DNA of 64,000 nucleotides from Collinsella intestinalis DSM 13280 (GTDB lineage Bacteria > Actinomycetota > Coriobacteriia > Coriobacteriales > Coriobacteriaceae): contig NZ_GG692711.1 of assembly GCF_000156175.1 (NCBI RefSeq), positions 85,119 to 149,118 of the forward strand, read 5' to 3'. The notes beneath the pieces are model-generated. The model did not search any database and was not told where the DNA came from. It saw only the letters and a program-made list of their open reading frames with translations. Numbering within the stretch: the stretch's first letter is position 1; every line of letters starts with the position of its first letter. Position numbers and translations under genes: made by a program. Below, in pieces: positions 27,821 through 39,917 of this stretch.

Positions 27821-28062
27821 AAGCGAGCCTCATGGGCTCGCTTCTTAATTTCGACTGGCGGAGAGCTGGGGATTCGCCGGGCGGCTGGCGCCGCCCTCCT
27901 CCCGCTGCGCGCCTGCGGCGCTTGCGGGCTTCGCTGGAAAACGGCTCCGCCGTTTCCTCAGCTCCGCACCCCTAATGGGGTTCGAATCCACGGAGCGGCA
28001 ACAAAAAAGCGAGCCTCATGGGCTCGCTTCTTAATTTCGACTGGCGGAGAGCTGGGGATTCG
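27821..28062 (-). repeat. tRNA-Ser(GCU)-associated element with 56-bp flanking direct repeats
   Basis: A perfect 56-bp repeat (27821-27876 and 28007-28062) contains the tRNA 3' end from the T-loop outward plus the tRNA terminator hairpin. Between the copies lies a GC-rich element whose ends are GGATTCG (27870-27876) and CGAATCC (27983-27989), i.e. the two halves of a T-arm in inverted orientation. The interior forms several stems. Bases 27901-27942 are identical, in reverse complement, to 62576-62617 beside the other tRNA-Ser gene. Confidence 0.85.
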
Positions 28063-28133
28063 AACCCCAGAAGGGCTTTGCGGCCCTTACTCGCTTAGCA
28101 GGCGAGCACCTTCGGCCTCTCGGTCAGCTCTCC
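28042..28133 (-). tRNA. tRNA-Ser(GCU)
   Basis: The minus strand reads GGAGAGCTGACCGAGAGGCC at the 5' end. The anticodon stem CTCGC/GCGAG encloses loop CTGCTAA (anticodon GCT), followed by a long class II variable arm, T-arm GGGGTTCGAATCCCC, acceptor GCTCTCC, discriminator G and encoded CCA. Confidence 0.97.
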
Positions 28134-28200
28134 GGAACAGCCAGACGATAATAACGCACTTCCGCGGGCTTGACCAGGGCGTGGAAGCAACAATTCAAAA

Positions 28201-29259
28201 CTAGCCCAAGAAACCGGGCACCACCACGAAGTTATCGCGGTGCGCTCGCACTTGGTTCCATTTGAATCCCTCGACCAAGTGTGCCGCGGAACACGGTGCA
28301 GCGTCGGGCTTTAGGCCCAGCGCATGCGCGAGGCGCCCCAAAAGCTCCTCGGGTGTGCCGAAGCGGCGACGCAGCTCCCTCATATCGAGATCGCGATCGC
28401 GCTTGGACAGACGCCGCCCGTCCGGCGCCACCAGCAGCGGAACGTGCGCATACTCGGGATGCCCATAGCCGAGCATATCCTGCAGATATAGCTGACGCGC
28501 CGTCGACCCCAATAGATCGCAGCCTCGCACAACCTCCGTGACACCCATGGCGGCATCGTCCACGACGACGGCGAGTTGGTAGGCAAAGACGCCGTCGCTG
28601 CGCCGCACGAGAAAGTCTCCGCACTCACGTGCAAGGTCCTCGACATGCACGCCATACGTGCGGTCGGTGAACCTCACCGTACGCGACGGCGAGGCTACAG
28701 GCATGCGAGGTGCCATGGCGAGCGCGTCCGAGCCATCCGCCGCAGGCACCCTCAGGCGCATCGCGGGCGGCCGGACAGCCGAACGCTCCGCCACCTGCTC
28801 AGGCGTTAGATTCCTACACGTCCCCGCATACACGGGCGTGCCGTCACTGGCATGAGGGGCACTCGCGGCATGGAGCTCGGCCCGCGTGCAAAAACAGGGG
28901 TATACCAGCCCAAGCGAATCGAGCCTCCGCAACGCATCTTCATAGAGGTCAAGCCGCTCGGTCTGGTAATACGGACCCTCATCCCAATCGAGCCCCAACC
29001 AGCGCAGATCGTCCATGAGCAACTCGGCCCACGGACCGCTGCGGGCACGGTCGTCCAGATCCTCGATGCGCAGCACGAGCTTGCCACCCTGGCTGCGAAC
29101 CGAAAGCCATGCCAAAAGCGAAGCCGCGACGTTCCCTAAATGCATGCGACCCGTCGGCGACGGGGCGAAGCGTCCAACGACCGGCCGCGCATCGGCCGCC
29201 CGCGCACCTTGCGAAAACACCCCGCGAACACCCTCGAGGTTTTCTGCCGATCCCATCAT
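28201..29259 (-). CDS. gluQ: glutamyl-Q tRNA(Asp) synthetase
   Basis: A 352-residue GluRS paralogue lacking the anticodon-binding domain. It glutamylates queuosine in tRNA(Asp). The HIGH-like motif is FAPSPTGRMHLGN and the KMSKS-like motif LSKRDRD. A zinc site of the GluQ type is visible as CFC...Y..GTC (YPCFCTRAEL, then YAGTCRNL). The start is uncertain: two adjacent ATGs (29259, 29256) follow the stop of a small acidic ORF by about 8 bp with a weak ribosome-binding site, suggesting translational coupling. The first ~35 residues are outside the conserved domain. Confidence 0.88.
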   Translation of the reverse strand: MMGSAENLEGVRGVFSQGARAADARPVVGRFAPSPTGRMHLGNVAASLLAWLSVRSQGGKLVLRIEDLDDRARSGPWAELLMDDLRWLGLDWDEGPYYQTERLDLYEDALRRLDSLGLVYPCFCTRAELHAASAPHASDGTPVYAGTCRNLTPEQVAERSAVRPPAMRLRVPAADGSDALAMAPRMPVASPSRTVRFTDRTYGVHVEDLARECGDFLVRRSDGVFAYQLAVVVDDAAMGVTEVVRGCDLLGSTARQLYLQDMLGYGHPEYAHVPLLVAPDGRRLSKRDRDLDMRELRRRFGTPEELLGRLAHALGLKPDAAPCSAAHLVEGFKWNQVRAHRDNFVVVPGFLG

Positions 29260-29266
29260 GCGACCG

Positions 29267-29422
29267 CTACGCCCACGGGTCGCGCTCGAACAGGGGCTCG
29301 GGATCAGGGCGACGATCGGAATACGGGTCGTAACCGTCGTCGTCCTCATTCTCCGCGCGGATGCACGGATCGTCGTACTCCGAAACGCCAGTTTCCTCGC
29401 CCGTCCTCTGCGGCTCGGCCAT
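29267..29422 (-). CDS. small acidic protein upstream of gluQ
   Basis: A 51-residue ORF, MAEPQRTGEETG at the start and very rich in Asp/Glu, ending RDPWA. The ATG follows GGGGAGGG at good spacing, and the stop lies 7-10 bases before gluQ, so it is probably translated and coupled to gluQ. There is no motif or membrane segment. It could be a small regulatory protein or simply a leader ORF. I do not recognise a family. Confidence 0.55.
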   Translation of the reverse strand: MAEPQRTGEETGVSEYDDPCIRAENEDDDGYDPYSDRRPDPEPLFERDPWA

Positions 29423-29594
29423 GAGCCCTCCCCTCGCAAAGGCCGACCCTCCGTGCGAACGCACGTGGGCCGGCACCTCTTCAGTTCTCCGTATCAGCAG
29501 GATATACGATAGCGGCTGCAGCTGCTTCTATGCCGGCAATCGCGATCGGCATAAAACTGTTGCTGCCAACCATCCCGACAGGACGTCGACGGCA

Positions 29595-30710
29595 TCACCC
29601 AACATCGACGACGACTATGCCCGCCGTTGCGACACTAGGCTCTCCAAGCGGCAGACTCGTGTCGGAGGGCCACGTGAGCATCGCGGGATCGATCGCCACC
29701 GTCACATGCTTGTCCTGATAGGCGCCCCAGGCCAGCTCACTCGTGTCCCGCTCAATAAGAATCAAACGCGTCTCGCCCTCGCGCGTGTCCGGACCGCCGC
29801 CGCTCATGGCGGTCAGGGTCGCGGGCTCGTCGAGCTCGAGCACCGCGTGCATCACGAGGTCGTCGCTTGGAGGGTTGGGGTTCTCGATGCCCTGCAGCGC
29901 GGCGATACCGCGATCATCAAGCTCGCGCACCGTGCCAGTCAGAGTGATGAGCCCGAATTGCTCTGCCGCTGCCGAGCGGTCCTTGTCCTCGCGCACGGCG
30001 GTCGACTGCCACGTGCCGTCCGCAAGTGCCTTCAGACTGGCGAGGTCGTCGAGATTCGCACCCGAAGGCGGGCAAGGCTCCCAGGGTATGGGCACGAATT
30101 CCTCCGCAGCAACCTTGGCCGCCATCGAATCAGACCCCCCTCGCAATTCGCACACGGGCTCCGGACGCATGGCATCCGCCTCGAAGCGACGGCGCCAAAC
30201 AACGCCCTCACCCGTCGATCGATTCATGTCCTCGACGAGCAGGCCGTCGCCGCACGCAGACGCCATAACGCTCCTCTGCCGCTCTTCCGCCTGGGAGATG
30301 TCCTCCCATAGCGGCGCGACCCCAGCTGAAAGCCCGTCCCCGGCATCGTTCACGGTCAGGGGCACGATCTCCGCTGTGTCGGCCCATCGCCCATCCGAAC
30401 CCATGGCGCGCAGAAGCAGCGCGGGGAGCTCACCGGGCTTGACGGCCACCAAAGCGTAGTCGAATGTCGGAACATCAGATCCACCCGCACCCTCAGGATG
30501 CTCGGGGAGACCGAAATACGATTGAGGGTGAGAGACCGCTTCTTGGTACAAGGCCGCGGCGCGCTGGGCGGGTGTCGCACTTGCGTCCAAGCCCTGTGAT
30601 GAACCGGGCGCTGCGGAGCCAGCGGGGCCAGTCGAACCCCCGCATCCGACAAGGCCGATCATCAGCGCAATACAGGCGACGATCAGGCGGGCAATTCGCT
30701 TGGCGTTCAT
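29595..30710 (-). CDS. lipoprotein of unknown function
   Basis: A 371-residue secreted lipoprotein. The signal peptide is MNAKRIARL followed by a hydrophobic core and LVGC, then a Gly/Ser/Ala-rich linker, the usual spacer for a surface-anchored domain. The mature part has no recognised domain; it contains several tryptophans and acidic segments and three Cys (SACGD, PVCEL, WEPCPP) that could form disulfides. The ATG at 30710 follows GGAGGTCGTG. It is monocistronic between gluQ and the clpB terminator. Function unknown. Confidence 0.75.
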   Translation of the reverse strand: MNAKRIARLIVACIALMIGLVGCGGSTGPAGSAAPGSSQGLDASATPAQRAAALYQEAVSHPQSYFGLPEHPEGAGGSDVPTFDYALVAVKPGELPALLLRAMGSDGRWADTAEIVPLTVNDAGDGLSAGVAPLWEDISQAEERQRSVMASACGDGLLVEDMNRSTGEGVVWRRRFEADAMRPEPVCELRGGSDSMAAKVAAEEFVPIPWEPCPPSGANLDDLASLKALADGTWQSTAVREDKDRSAAAEQFGLITLTGTVRELDDRGIAALQGIENPNPPSDDLVMHAVLELDEPATLTAMSGGGPDTREGETRLILIERDTSELAWGAYQDKHVTVAIDPAMLTWPSDTSLPLGEPSVATAGIVVVDVG

Positions 30711-30776
30711 CACGACCTCCGATCTGAAAGCGTCATTACGAGTATTCCCACAAGCCCGGGCTTCCAATCGGGTCTT

Positions 30777-30813
30777 AAAAAACGGGCGCCGGCTGCAGCA
30801 CGCAACCGGCGCC
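30777..30813 (-). terminator. terminator of clpB
   Basis: On the minus strand GGCGCCGG and CCGGCGCC (arms at 30806-30813 and 30785-30792) form a stem followed by CGTTTTTT. It sits 21 bp after the clpB stop. Confidence 0.85.
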
Positions 30814-30833
30814 TGTCGTCAATGCGGCATTTC

Positions 30834-33407
<2,574 letters not shown>

Positions 33408-33440
33408 GGAATCACCCTCTCTCGCAACCCTTTTGGCCAT

Positions 33441-33475
33441 CACCTCAATTGAGGGACTGTCCCTCAATTGAGGTG
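33441..33475. repeat. GGGAC-core palindrome, single unit
   Basis: Perfect palindrome with CACCTCAATTGAGGGAC on one side, a single central T, and its complement on the other. Located 34 bp upstream of the clpB start codon, so inside its 5' leader. Confidence 0.85.
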
Positions 33476-33567
33476 GCCGAGTCGAACCAGGCCACGGGTT
33501 GCATCCGGCCGCCCTACGGGGCGGCGCACTGTGTTATCGAGAGGTATTGTTGCCGAGGCGCGCTTGA

Positions 33568-33604
33568 TTTATACCAGAATCTAAGTCTCCATACATAAGA
33601 TTTT
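33568..33604 (-). promoter_or_regulatory. HspR-type operator and promoter of clpB
   Basis: In gene orientation AAATCTTATG...ACTTAGATT is followed by TATAAA, a likely -10 (33568-33573). The same arrangement stands before dnaK, with an almost identical operator and -10. The inverted TCTTA/TAAGA-type halves resemble a diverged HAIR site for HspR, whose gene is 0.4 kb away from clpB. Confidence 0.65.
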
Positions 33605-33777
33605 CTTAGTGTATGAATGAGGGGTCAGTCATGCTCGACGCACGCCGGACCCGCAGGATGAGCAGCACGATCCCGCAAGGCCGGCGCCGCCGCCCAACAT
33701 CACTCGAGCATCCGTCGGGTCGCGGCGCGCCATTGCGCGCAGCGCCCAGCGTTACGCCCCCCGGCCAAAGCCATCCT

Positions 33778-34062
33778 TTATTCCGAAGTCAGCCGATTCA
33801 AAATGTAGTCGTAATTCTCGCGCCGATGCGGCACGGTGCAGGCGCTGCAATCCTTGATGCGCGCACCATCGGCACCGTCTATATAGGTGAAGTTCCCACC
33901 GCAATCCTCGCCCAGGCGATACAGCGGGCAAAAGCAGAACAGGCAGTTCAGATCTTCGGCCGGCATATCGTGACACGGGTAGAACTCGCAGGCGCTGTGA
34001 TTGAAAAAGCGATAATTCTCGCTTAAGGGCGCATCGCTCATGTCGCCATTCTCCCCAACCAT
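33778..34062 (-). CDS. cysteine-rich small domain protein
   Basis: A 94-residue protein with the Cys-rich small domain pattern: FFNHSACEFYPCHDM, then LNCLFCFCPLYRLGEDCGG, then KDCSACTVPH and a YDYIL end. The spacing of about nine Cys and two His suggests a metal (Zn or Fe-S) site. Start chosen at 34062 after AAGGAG; a second ATG 21 bases on is possible. It follows hspR on the same strand, separated by a palindromic repeat. Members of this family are sometimes near cobalamin genes; here the neighbours are heat-shock genes, and the function is unknown. Confidence 0.8.
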   Translation of the reverse strand: MVGENGDMSDAPLSENYRFFNHSACEFYPCHDMPAEDLNCLFCFCPLYRLGEDCGGNFTYIDGADGARIKDCSACTVPHRRENYDYILNRLTSE

Positions 34063-34107
34063 CGCCGTTCTCCTTTTCGCCCGCATCCCTTTCGTTCCGC
34101 GCCGGGA

Positions 34108-34140
34108 ACCTCAATTGAGGGACTGTCCCTAAATTGAGGT
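34108..34140. repeat. GGGAC-core palindrome, single unit
   Basis: ACCTCAATTGAGGGAC, central T, then GTCCCTAAATTGAGGT; one mismatch breaks the perfect palindrome. It abuts the hspR stop codon. Confidence 0.85.
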
Positions 34141-34141
34141 T

Positions 34142-34555
34142 TTATAGGTCGCCGCCGCCGAGCAAGCCGCGCAGGACCTTTTCGGGGTCGGCGGAGCCGT
34201 CGCGCGGGGCGAGCGCGGTGATGCGCTTTTGCATCTTGAGCTCATGGAGCTCATCCTCAAGCTGCCGCACGCGAGAGCGCAGCTTTTCGGCCTCGAGCTC
34301 ACGAGCCTCGGCGCGCTCCTTCATGTCCAGGATGCGCACCACGCCAGCGAGGTTGATGCCCTCGTCGGTGAGCTGGTTGATGAGTTCGAGGCGTTCGATG
34401 TCGGCTTGGGAGTACAGGCGCGTATTTCCGCCCGAGCGCTTGGGATTCACCAGGCCCTTGGACTCGTACACGCGCAGCGTCTGGGGATGCATGCCCGTGA
34501 GCTCCGCGGCAACGGAGATCATATACAGCGGTTTGTTACGGCTCTCTTCGGTCAT
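34142..34555 (-). CDS. hspR: heat-shock repressor HspR (MerR family)
   Basis: A 137-residue MerR-type regulator. It has helix-turn-helix and wing with YMISVAAELTGMHPQTLRVYE and GGNTRLYSQADIERL, then a coiled-coil dimerisation segment (RAEARELEAEKLRSRVRQL) and a short Gly-rich tail. In actinobacteria HspR with DnaK as co-repressor shuts off the dnaK operon and clpB. Here it is the last gene after dnaK, grpE and dnaJ, and matching palindromes lie before dnaK and clpB. The ATG at 34555 follows GGGGGAAGC. Confidence 0.93.
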   Translation of the reverse strand: MTEESRNKPLYMISVAAELTGMHPQTLRVYESKGLVNPKRSGGNTRLYSQADIERLELINQLTDEGINLAGVVRILDMKERAEARELEAEKLRSRVRQLEDELHELKMQKRITALAPRDGSADPEKVLRGLLGGGDL

Positions 34556-34633
34556 GCTTCCCCCATCCGATCGAATCATCGAATCCTATTGTACGCGTCG
34601 CGCGCCGGGGTGCAGCGACCCGGCGCGCGACGC

Positions 34634-34715
34634 TGTGTAAAATGCACCCGTCCCCAAATTACACATGTGGACTGGAGCGGGTGGTGCAATTTGCACCCGT
34701 CCCCAATTGCACAAC
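34634..34715. repeat. GGGAC-core palindromes, direct pair
   Basis: Units 34634-34665 (arms TGTGTAA/TTACACA) and 34681-34715 (arms GTGCAATT/AATTGCAC) share the core GCACCCGTCCCC in the same orientation. They lie between the end of dnaJ and the start of hspR. Different arms on an identical core show that arms vary while pairing is kept. Confidence 0.85.
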
Positions 34716-34716
34716 G

Positions 34717-35655
34717 TTACAGGGAGGGGCGATAGGTGCGCTCATCGGCGTCGCGGAGCTTCTCCAGGGCCGCGCGCTCCTTTTCCGTCAGGCTCATGGG
34801 CACCTTCACGCTCACCGTGGCGAGCAGGGCGCCGGTATGGCCCGAGCGCTTCACATCGGGCATGCCCATGTCCTTAAAGCGGAAACTCTTGCCCGACTGG
34901 GTCCCCGCGGGAACCTTGAGGCGCAGCGTCTTGCCCGAGGGCGTGGGCACGTCGACCGTGCAACCCAGGGCGGCCTCGTACATGGACACCGGCACGTCAA
35001 TCGAAACGTCGGCGGACTTGCCGCGGCGCTTGAACACCGGGTGCTCCGCCACGCGGAACTCGACGAGCATGCTGCCGCGCGGACCGCCGTTCACGCCGTA
35101 CTCGCCATGATTCTTGTACCGCAGCTTCATACCGTCGTAGCAACCGGCGGGTATGGTCACCTCGATGGTGTCGCTCTCCCCCGTCGAGGGGATGCGATGC
35201 GTCACACTGCGCTTGGCGCCGTGCAGGGCCTCGTCGAACGTCACATCGATCACAGCGCGCAGATCGTTGCCCTTGCGAGCGCGAGCGCGGCCGCCGCCAA
35301 ACATGTCGCCGAAATCGAACGACGTGGGATCGGCGCCATATGCGCCGCTCACACCCTCGCCGCGGAACATGCTGCCAAAGATATCGGCCATCGACGGACC
35401 GCCGGCGCCACCGGCATACGTATAGCCACCCTGGCCGGGAATGCCGCCGAACTGCAGCATCATGTCGTACTCTTTGCGCTTGTCCGGATTGGACAGCGTC
35501 TCATACGCCTCGGAGATCTCCTTGAACTTCGCCTCGTCGCCACCGCGATCGGGATGGTACTTCTGAGCCAGCTTACGAAACGCCGACTTGATCTCCTTGT
35601 CGGAGGCGTTCTTGCTTACGCCCAGCACATCGTAAAAGCTCTTAGATGAAGGCAT
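34717..35655 (-). CDS. dnaJ: DnaJ-family co-chaperone without zinc fingers
   Basis: A 312-residue Hsp40 with an N-terminal J domain (HPD at residues 34-36, [20 protein letters not shown]), a Gly/Phe-rich linker ([18 protein letters not shown]) and two C-terminal substrate-binding domains. The CxxCxGxG zinc-finger repeats of type I DnaJ are missing, so this is a type II (CbpA-like) protein. It stimulates DnaK ATPase and delivers substrates. It is third in the dnaK operon, starting after AGGGAGG, with a hairpin in the gap before it. Confidence 0.94.
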   Translation of the reverse strand: MPSSKSFYDVLGVSKNASDKEIKSAFRKLAQKYHPDRGGDEAKFKEISEAYETLSNPDKRKEYDMMLQFGGIPGQGGYTYAGGAGGPSMADIFGSMFRGEGVSGAYGADPTSFDFGDMFGGGRARARKGNDLRAVIDVTFDEALHGAKRSVTHRIPSTGESDTIEVTIPAGCYDGMKLRYKNHGEYGVNGGPRGSMLVEFRVAEHPVFKRRGKSADVSIDVPVSMYEAALGCTVDVPTPSGKTLRLKVPAGTQSGKSFRFKDMGMPDVKRSGHTGALLATVSVKVPMSLTEKERAALEKLRDADERTYRPSL

Positions 35656-35676
35656 GTGAACCCTCCCTTCTCAAAG

Positions 35677-35706
35677 AGGGCCCCGGGCGTCTCATCCCAG
35701 GGCCCT
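35677..35706 (-). other. intercistronic hairpin grpE-dnaJ
   Basis: AGGGCCC (35677-35683) and GGGCCCT (35700-35706) pair; no T-run on the minus strand. Probably a processing or stability element in the chaperone mRNA. Confidence 0.4.
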
Positions 35707-35739
35707 GCCTGAATCGTGCATATGTGCAACCGCGAGCCG

Positions 35740-36495
35740 CTATTCGGTCTCGGCCTCGGCGTCCTCGTCGTCCTCGACGATCACCGGGCGGGTCTCGCCG
35801 CCGTAGGTCACGGTGACCATGGCGGGACGCAGCACCTTGCCGCCCATGCGGTAGCCCTTCTGGTACACGTCGTTGACGGTCTCGTCATACTGAGACGCGT
35901 CCTCCACGCGACCGACGGCCTGGTGAATATTGCAGTCGAAGGCCTCCCCCTTGGGGTCGATCGCCTCGACGCCCTCACCGTCGAACACGCTGAGCAGCTT
36001 GGAGCGAACCGCGTCCACGCCGTCGACGAACTGCTTGAAGTCATCGGCAAGCTCCTGGGTGCGGGCGTGATCGAGCGCGCGCTCCATATCGTCCACCACG
36101 GGCAACAGGGCCTCGATGAGCTTCTCGGTGGCGCGGGCGCGCTCGTCCAGGCGCTCCTGGGCGGTACGGCGACGGTAATTCTCCCAATCGGCCTGCAGGC
36201 GGGCGTGACGGTTCACGGCATCGGTAGCCTTTGCCTCGGCAGCCTCACGGGCGTCCTCGGCGGCGGCAAGCTGCTCGCGGGCCTCGGCCAGATCCGCTGC
36301 GGCCTTCTCGTACTTCAACTTGAAATCGTTGTCCGCAGCCTCCTCACCGGCGCGGATGGCGGCCTCGACCATCTCCTCCTCGGTCATCTCCTCGGTTTCG
36401 TCGGCCATGACGGCTGCCTCCTTCTCAATGGTTGTATCGGCGGAATCAGGTGCCTGCGCGGATGCCTCGACGGCGTCCTCCACGGGTATCTTCAC
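35740..36495 (-). CDS. grpE: nucleotide exchange factor GrpE
   Basis: A 251-residue co-chaperone that releases ADP from DnaK. It has a long acidic N-terminus, a coiled coil (residues ~55-135, LAEAREQLAAAEDAREAAEAK) and the conserved C-terminal beta domain starting RLQADWENYRRRT and ending VYQKGYRMGGKVLRPAMVTV. The start is GTG at 36495, chosen because AAGGAG lies 6 bases upstream; the longer TTG frame has no ribosome-binding site. It is second in the dnaK operon. Confidence 0.93.
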   Translation of the reverse strand: MKIPVEDAVEASAQAPDSADTTIEKEAAVMADETEEMTEEEMVEAAIRAGEEAADNDFKLKYEKAAADLAEAREQLAAAEDAREAAEAKATDAVNRHARLQADWENYRRRTAQERLDERARATEKLIEALLPVVDDMERALDHARTQELADDFKQFVDGVDAVRSKLLSVFDGEGVEAIDPKGEAFDCNIHQAVGRVEDASQYDETVNDVYQKGYRMGGKVLRPAMVTVTYGGETRPVIVEDDEDAEAETE

Positions 36496-36517
36496 GTCCG
36501 TCTCCTTATCATGCAAA

Positions 36518-36553
36518 GGGCGGCCGGCTCGCCAGCTGGCAGGCCGGCCGCCC
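36518..36553 (-). other. intercistronic hairpin dnaK-grpE
   Basis: GGGCGGCCGG pairs with CCGGCCGCCC. On the minus strand it precedes CTTTGC, so it may be a weak terminator that keeps dnaK expression above that of the co-chaperones. Confidence 0.5.
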
Positions 36554-36608
36554 GAACTCTCATGCGGCGCTCACGCGCGGGGCGCGCGGCGGATGCGTCT
36601 CAAGGAGC

Positions 36609-38495
<1,887 letters not shown>

Positions 38496-38837
38496 GATTA
38501 CTTCCCTTCGTTGGGTTGCGTGACGCGCATGTGCGGATGCCCACGGCGCTTCGGCGTTTGTTCATGGCATAGTGTATCCCCTTATGACGCGCCTTATACA
38601 AAATCTAAGTCAATTCATATAAGATTTCCTATCCTCCACATTGATAAGGGCGCTCCGCGCCAGGCTGCGGTGCAAACGAAGGGTCCCCACTCTAAGTTTG
38701 CAAGGGCTAACTCGGTGAACGGCAGTGGAAAGCCGCTGCAAGGCCTTGCGCTCGCGGCGGTGCGTGGTATGTTTTTGACCGAAAAAGACCCGTTGCCTCT
38801 TCGCCTGTGGCACCGGGCGCTACAGAGGAGGTTTACC
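38496..38837. other. 342-bp divergent region dnaK / ferredoxin
   Basis: Contains the dnaK promoter/operator (38593-38627). The remaining ~200 bp toward the ferredoxin gene show no clear motif besides its ribosome-binding site AGAGGAGG. Confidence 0.55.
38593..38627 (-). promoter_or_regulatory. HspR-type operator and promoter of dnaK
   Basis: In gene orientation AAATCTTATATGAATTGACT leads into TAGATTT and then TATAAG, a likely -10 (38593-38598). The copy before clpB matches in nearly every position, including the distance to the -10, so both promoters probably answer to the same repressor. Confidence 0.7.
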
Positions 38838-39023
38838 ATGGCTCATCCGATCATCGATGCCGACGAGTGCATCGCCTGCGGCGTCTGCGTCGACGCTTGC
38901 CCGGCCGGCGTTCTCGAGCTGAACGACGTCGCCACCGTTGCCGACGAGGATTCCTGCGTTGCCTGCGGCGCTTGCCAGGACGCCTGCCCCGCCGGCGCCA
39001 TCACCGAGATCGCCGAGGACTAG
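38838..39023 (+). CDS. 2[4Fe-4S] ferredoxin
   Basis: A 61-residue bacterial ferredoxin carrying electrons in anaerobic metabolism. Both clusters are intact: Cys11, 14, 17, 21 (CIACGVCVDACPAG) and Cys40, 43, 46, 50 (CVACGACQDACPAG). The start follows AGAGGAGG. The last 110 bp, covering the second cluster motif, are repeated exactly at 40739-40848 on the far side of a small island, so the gene stayed intact while its 3' end was duplicated. Confidence 0.95.
   Translation: MAHPIIDADECIACGVCVDACPAGVLELNDVATVADEDSCVACGACQDACPAGAITEIAED
38914..39023 (+). repeat. 110-bp direct repeat, left copy (ferredoxin 3' end)
   Basis: Identical to 40739-40848. It begins TCGAGCTGAACGACG and ends at the ferredoxin stop codon. 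This copy is part of the functional gene. Confidence 0.97.
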
Positions 39024-39089
39024 CACCCAACCTGAGCGCGGCTCGCGCATCTTGTGCGCAGCTTGCACAAGCCTTGCTCATTGAGCAAC

Positions 39090-39126
39090 AAAAAAGCTTG
39101 GCTCCCGTTTGGAGCCAAGCTTTTTT
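39090..39126. terminator. bidirectional terminator after the ferredoxin
   Basis: AAAAAAGCTTGGCTCC (39090-39105) and its exact complement GGAGCCAAGCTTTTTT (39111-39126) form a symmetric stem with A- and T-runs, usable on both strands. Confidence 0.9.
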
Positions 39127-39305
39127 GTGCTCTGCAACCCTGCCGCCGGCACACATCATTCCGGCTTATAGGACAAAAGTAGGGTTATAGTTTTGATGTG
39201 CCGCTCACCGAATGCTTTTTCCATCTGCCGAATGAGTGCCATTGGAGACTTCAAGATGGCCGAATGTTTCGGGCATGGAGTGCCAGCGCTTGATGGGTGG
39301 AGATT

Positions 39306-39917
39306 ATGAAGAAGCTGAAGTTTAAGACGATCGTCTCAGTATTTCTTTCTGCTGTCGTTTTTTGGTCTTTAGCTGTTCCGATGATGTCGTATGCTACGCC
39401 AGCTGATTTTAGTGGCAACCAAGGATTTCTTCTAGCTGAAGATATTGAAGAACTTGAGCAGAAGGTTGCTCCTGGTCCTGATTATGAGGAAGGGGACTTG
39501 ATAGCCTTTAAGGTTATTGATGTCCCACTTGAGACTTTTGATACCGTCGGACAAACCCCTTCTTTGCGTGCCGACTGCACCGAAAAACCAACGTGCCAGG
39601 TGGTTCTGCATAAGATTGCCACGAGTAATGGAAAATGCCAGATTGACTTCCGCTGCACACTCGCATCTATGATGACTTGCGTTCGTATCAAAGGCGTGAG
39701 TGGATCCTACACGTGCAAGGACACTTCTAATGGGGATAGCTATCGTCAATCCTTTAATGAGGACCAGATTGTTCCCAGCGGCGGGTTTACCGCATATGTG
39801 GATGGCGAACACGAGTTTAATGCGAGCCACCGCATTTGGGTCAGTTGGCAATTTACCGCTCAGGTATACAACTACGCATATGGTAACCCTGGCTATAGCG
39901 GAACAGAGTCTCTGTGA
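39306..39917 (+). CDS. secreted protein of unknown function (island gene 1)
   Basis: A 203-residue exported protein. The signal peptide is MKKLKFKTIVSVFLSAVVFW and onward, ending PMMSYA with cleavage likely after residue 30. The mature chain has an acidic start (LAEDIEELEQ), then five Cys between residues ~85 and 145 (ADCTEKPTCQVV, GKCQIDFRC, TCVRI, YTCKD) that could form disulfides, and a tail rich in Tyr/Trp/Gly. No family recognised. The ATG at 39306 follows GGTGGAG. Low GC compared with all neighbours. It overlaps the next gene by 4 bases, so the two are co-expressed. Confidence 0.8.
   Translation: MKKLKFKTIVSVFLSAVVFWSLAVPMMSYATPADFSGNQGFLLAEDIEELEQKVAPGPDYEEGDLIAFKVIDVPLETFDTVGQTPSLRADCTEKPTCQVVLHKIATSNGKCQIDFRCTLASMMTCVRIKGVSGSYTCKDTSNGDSYRQSFNEDQIVPSGGFTAYVDGEHEFNASHRIWVSWQFTAQVYNYAYGNPGYSGTESL

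Larger units (their letters stand above)
33408..33777. other. 370-bp region between clpB and the Cys-rich gene
   Basis: It holds a GGGAC-core palindrome (33441-33475) and the clpB promoter/operator (33568-33604). ORFs that cross it are shadows with no ribosome-binding site. Confidence 0.6.

Noticed and set aside
27773-28204. Plus-strand ORF crossing the tRNA-Ser(GCU) element
   Set aside because: It reads through a tRNA and a structured repeat; repeated peptide segments come from the 56-bp direct repeat, not from a gene.
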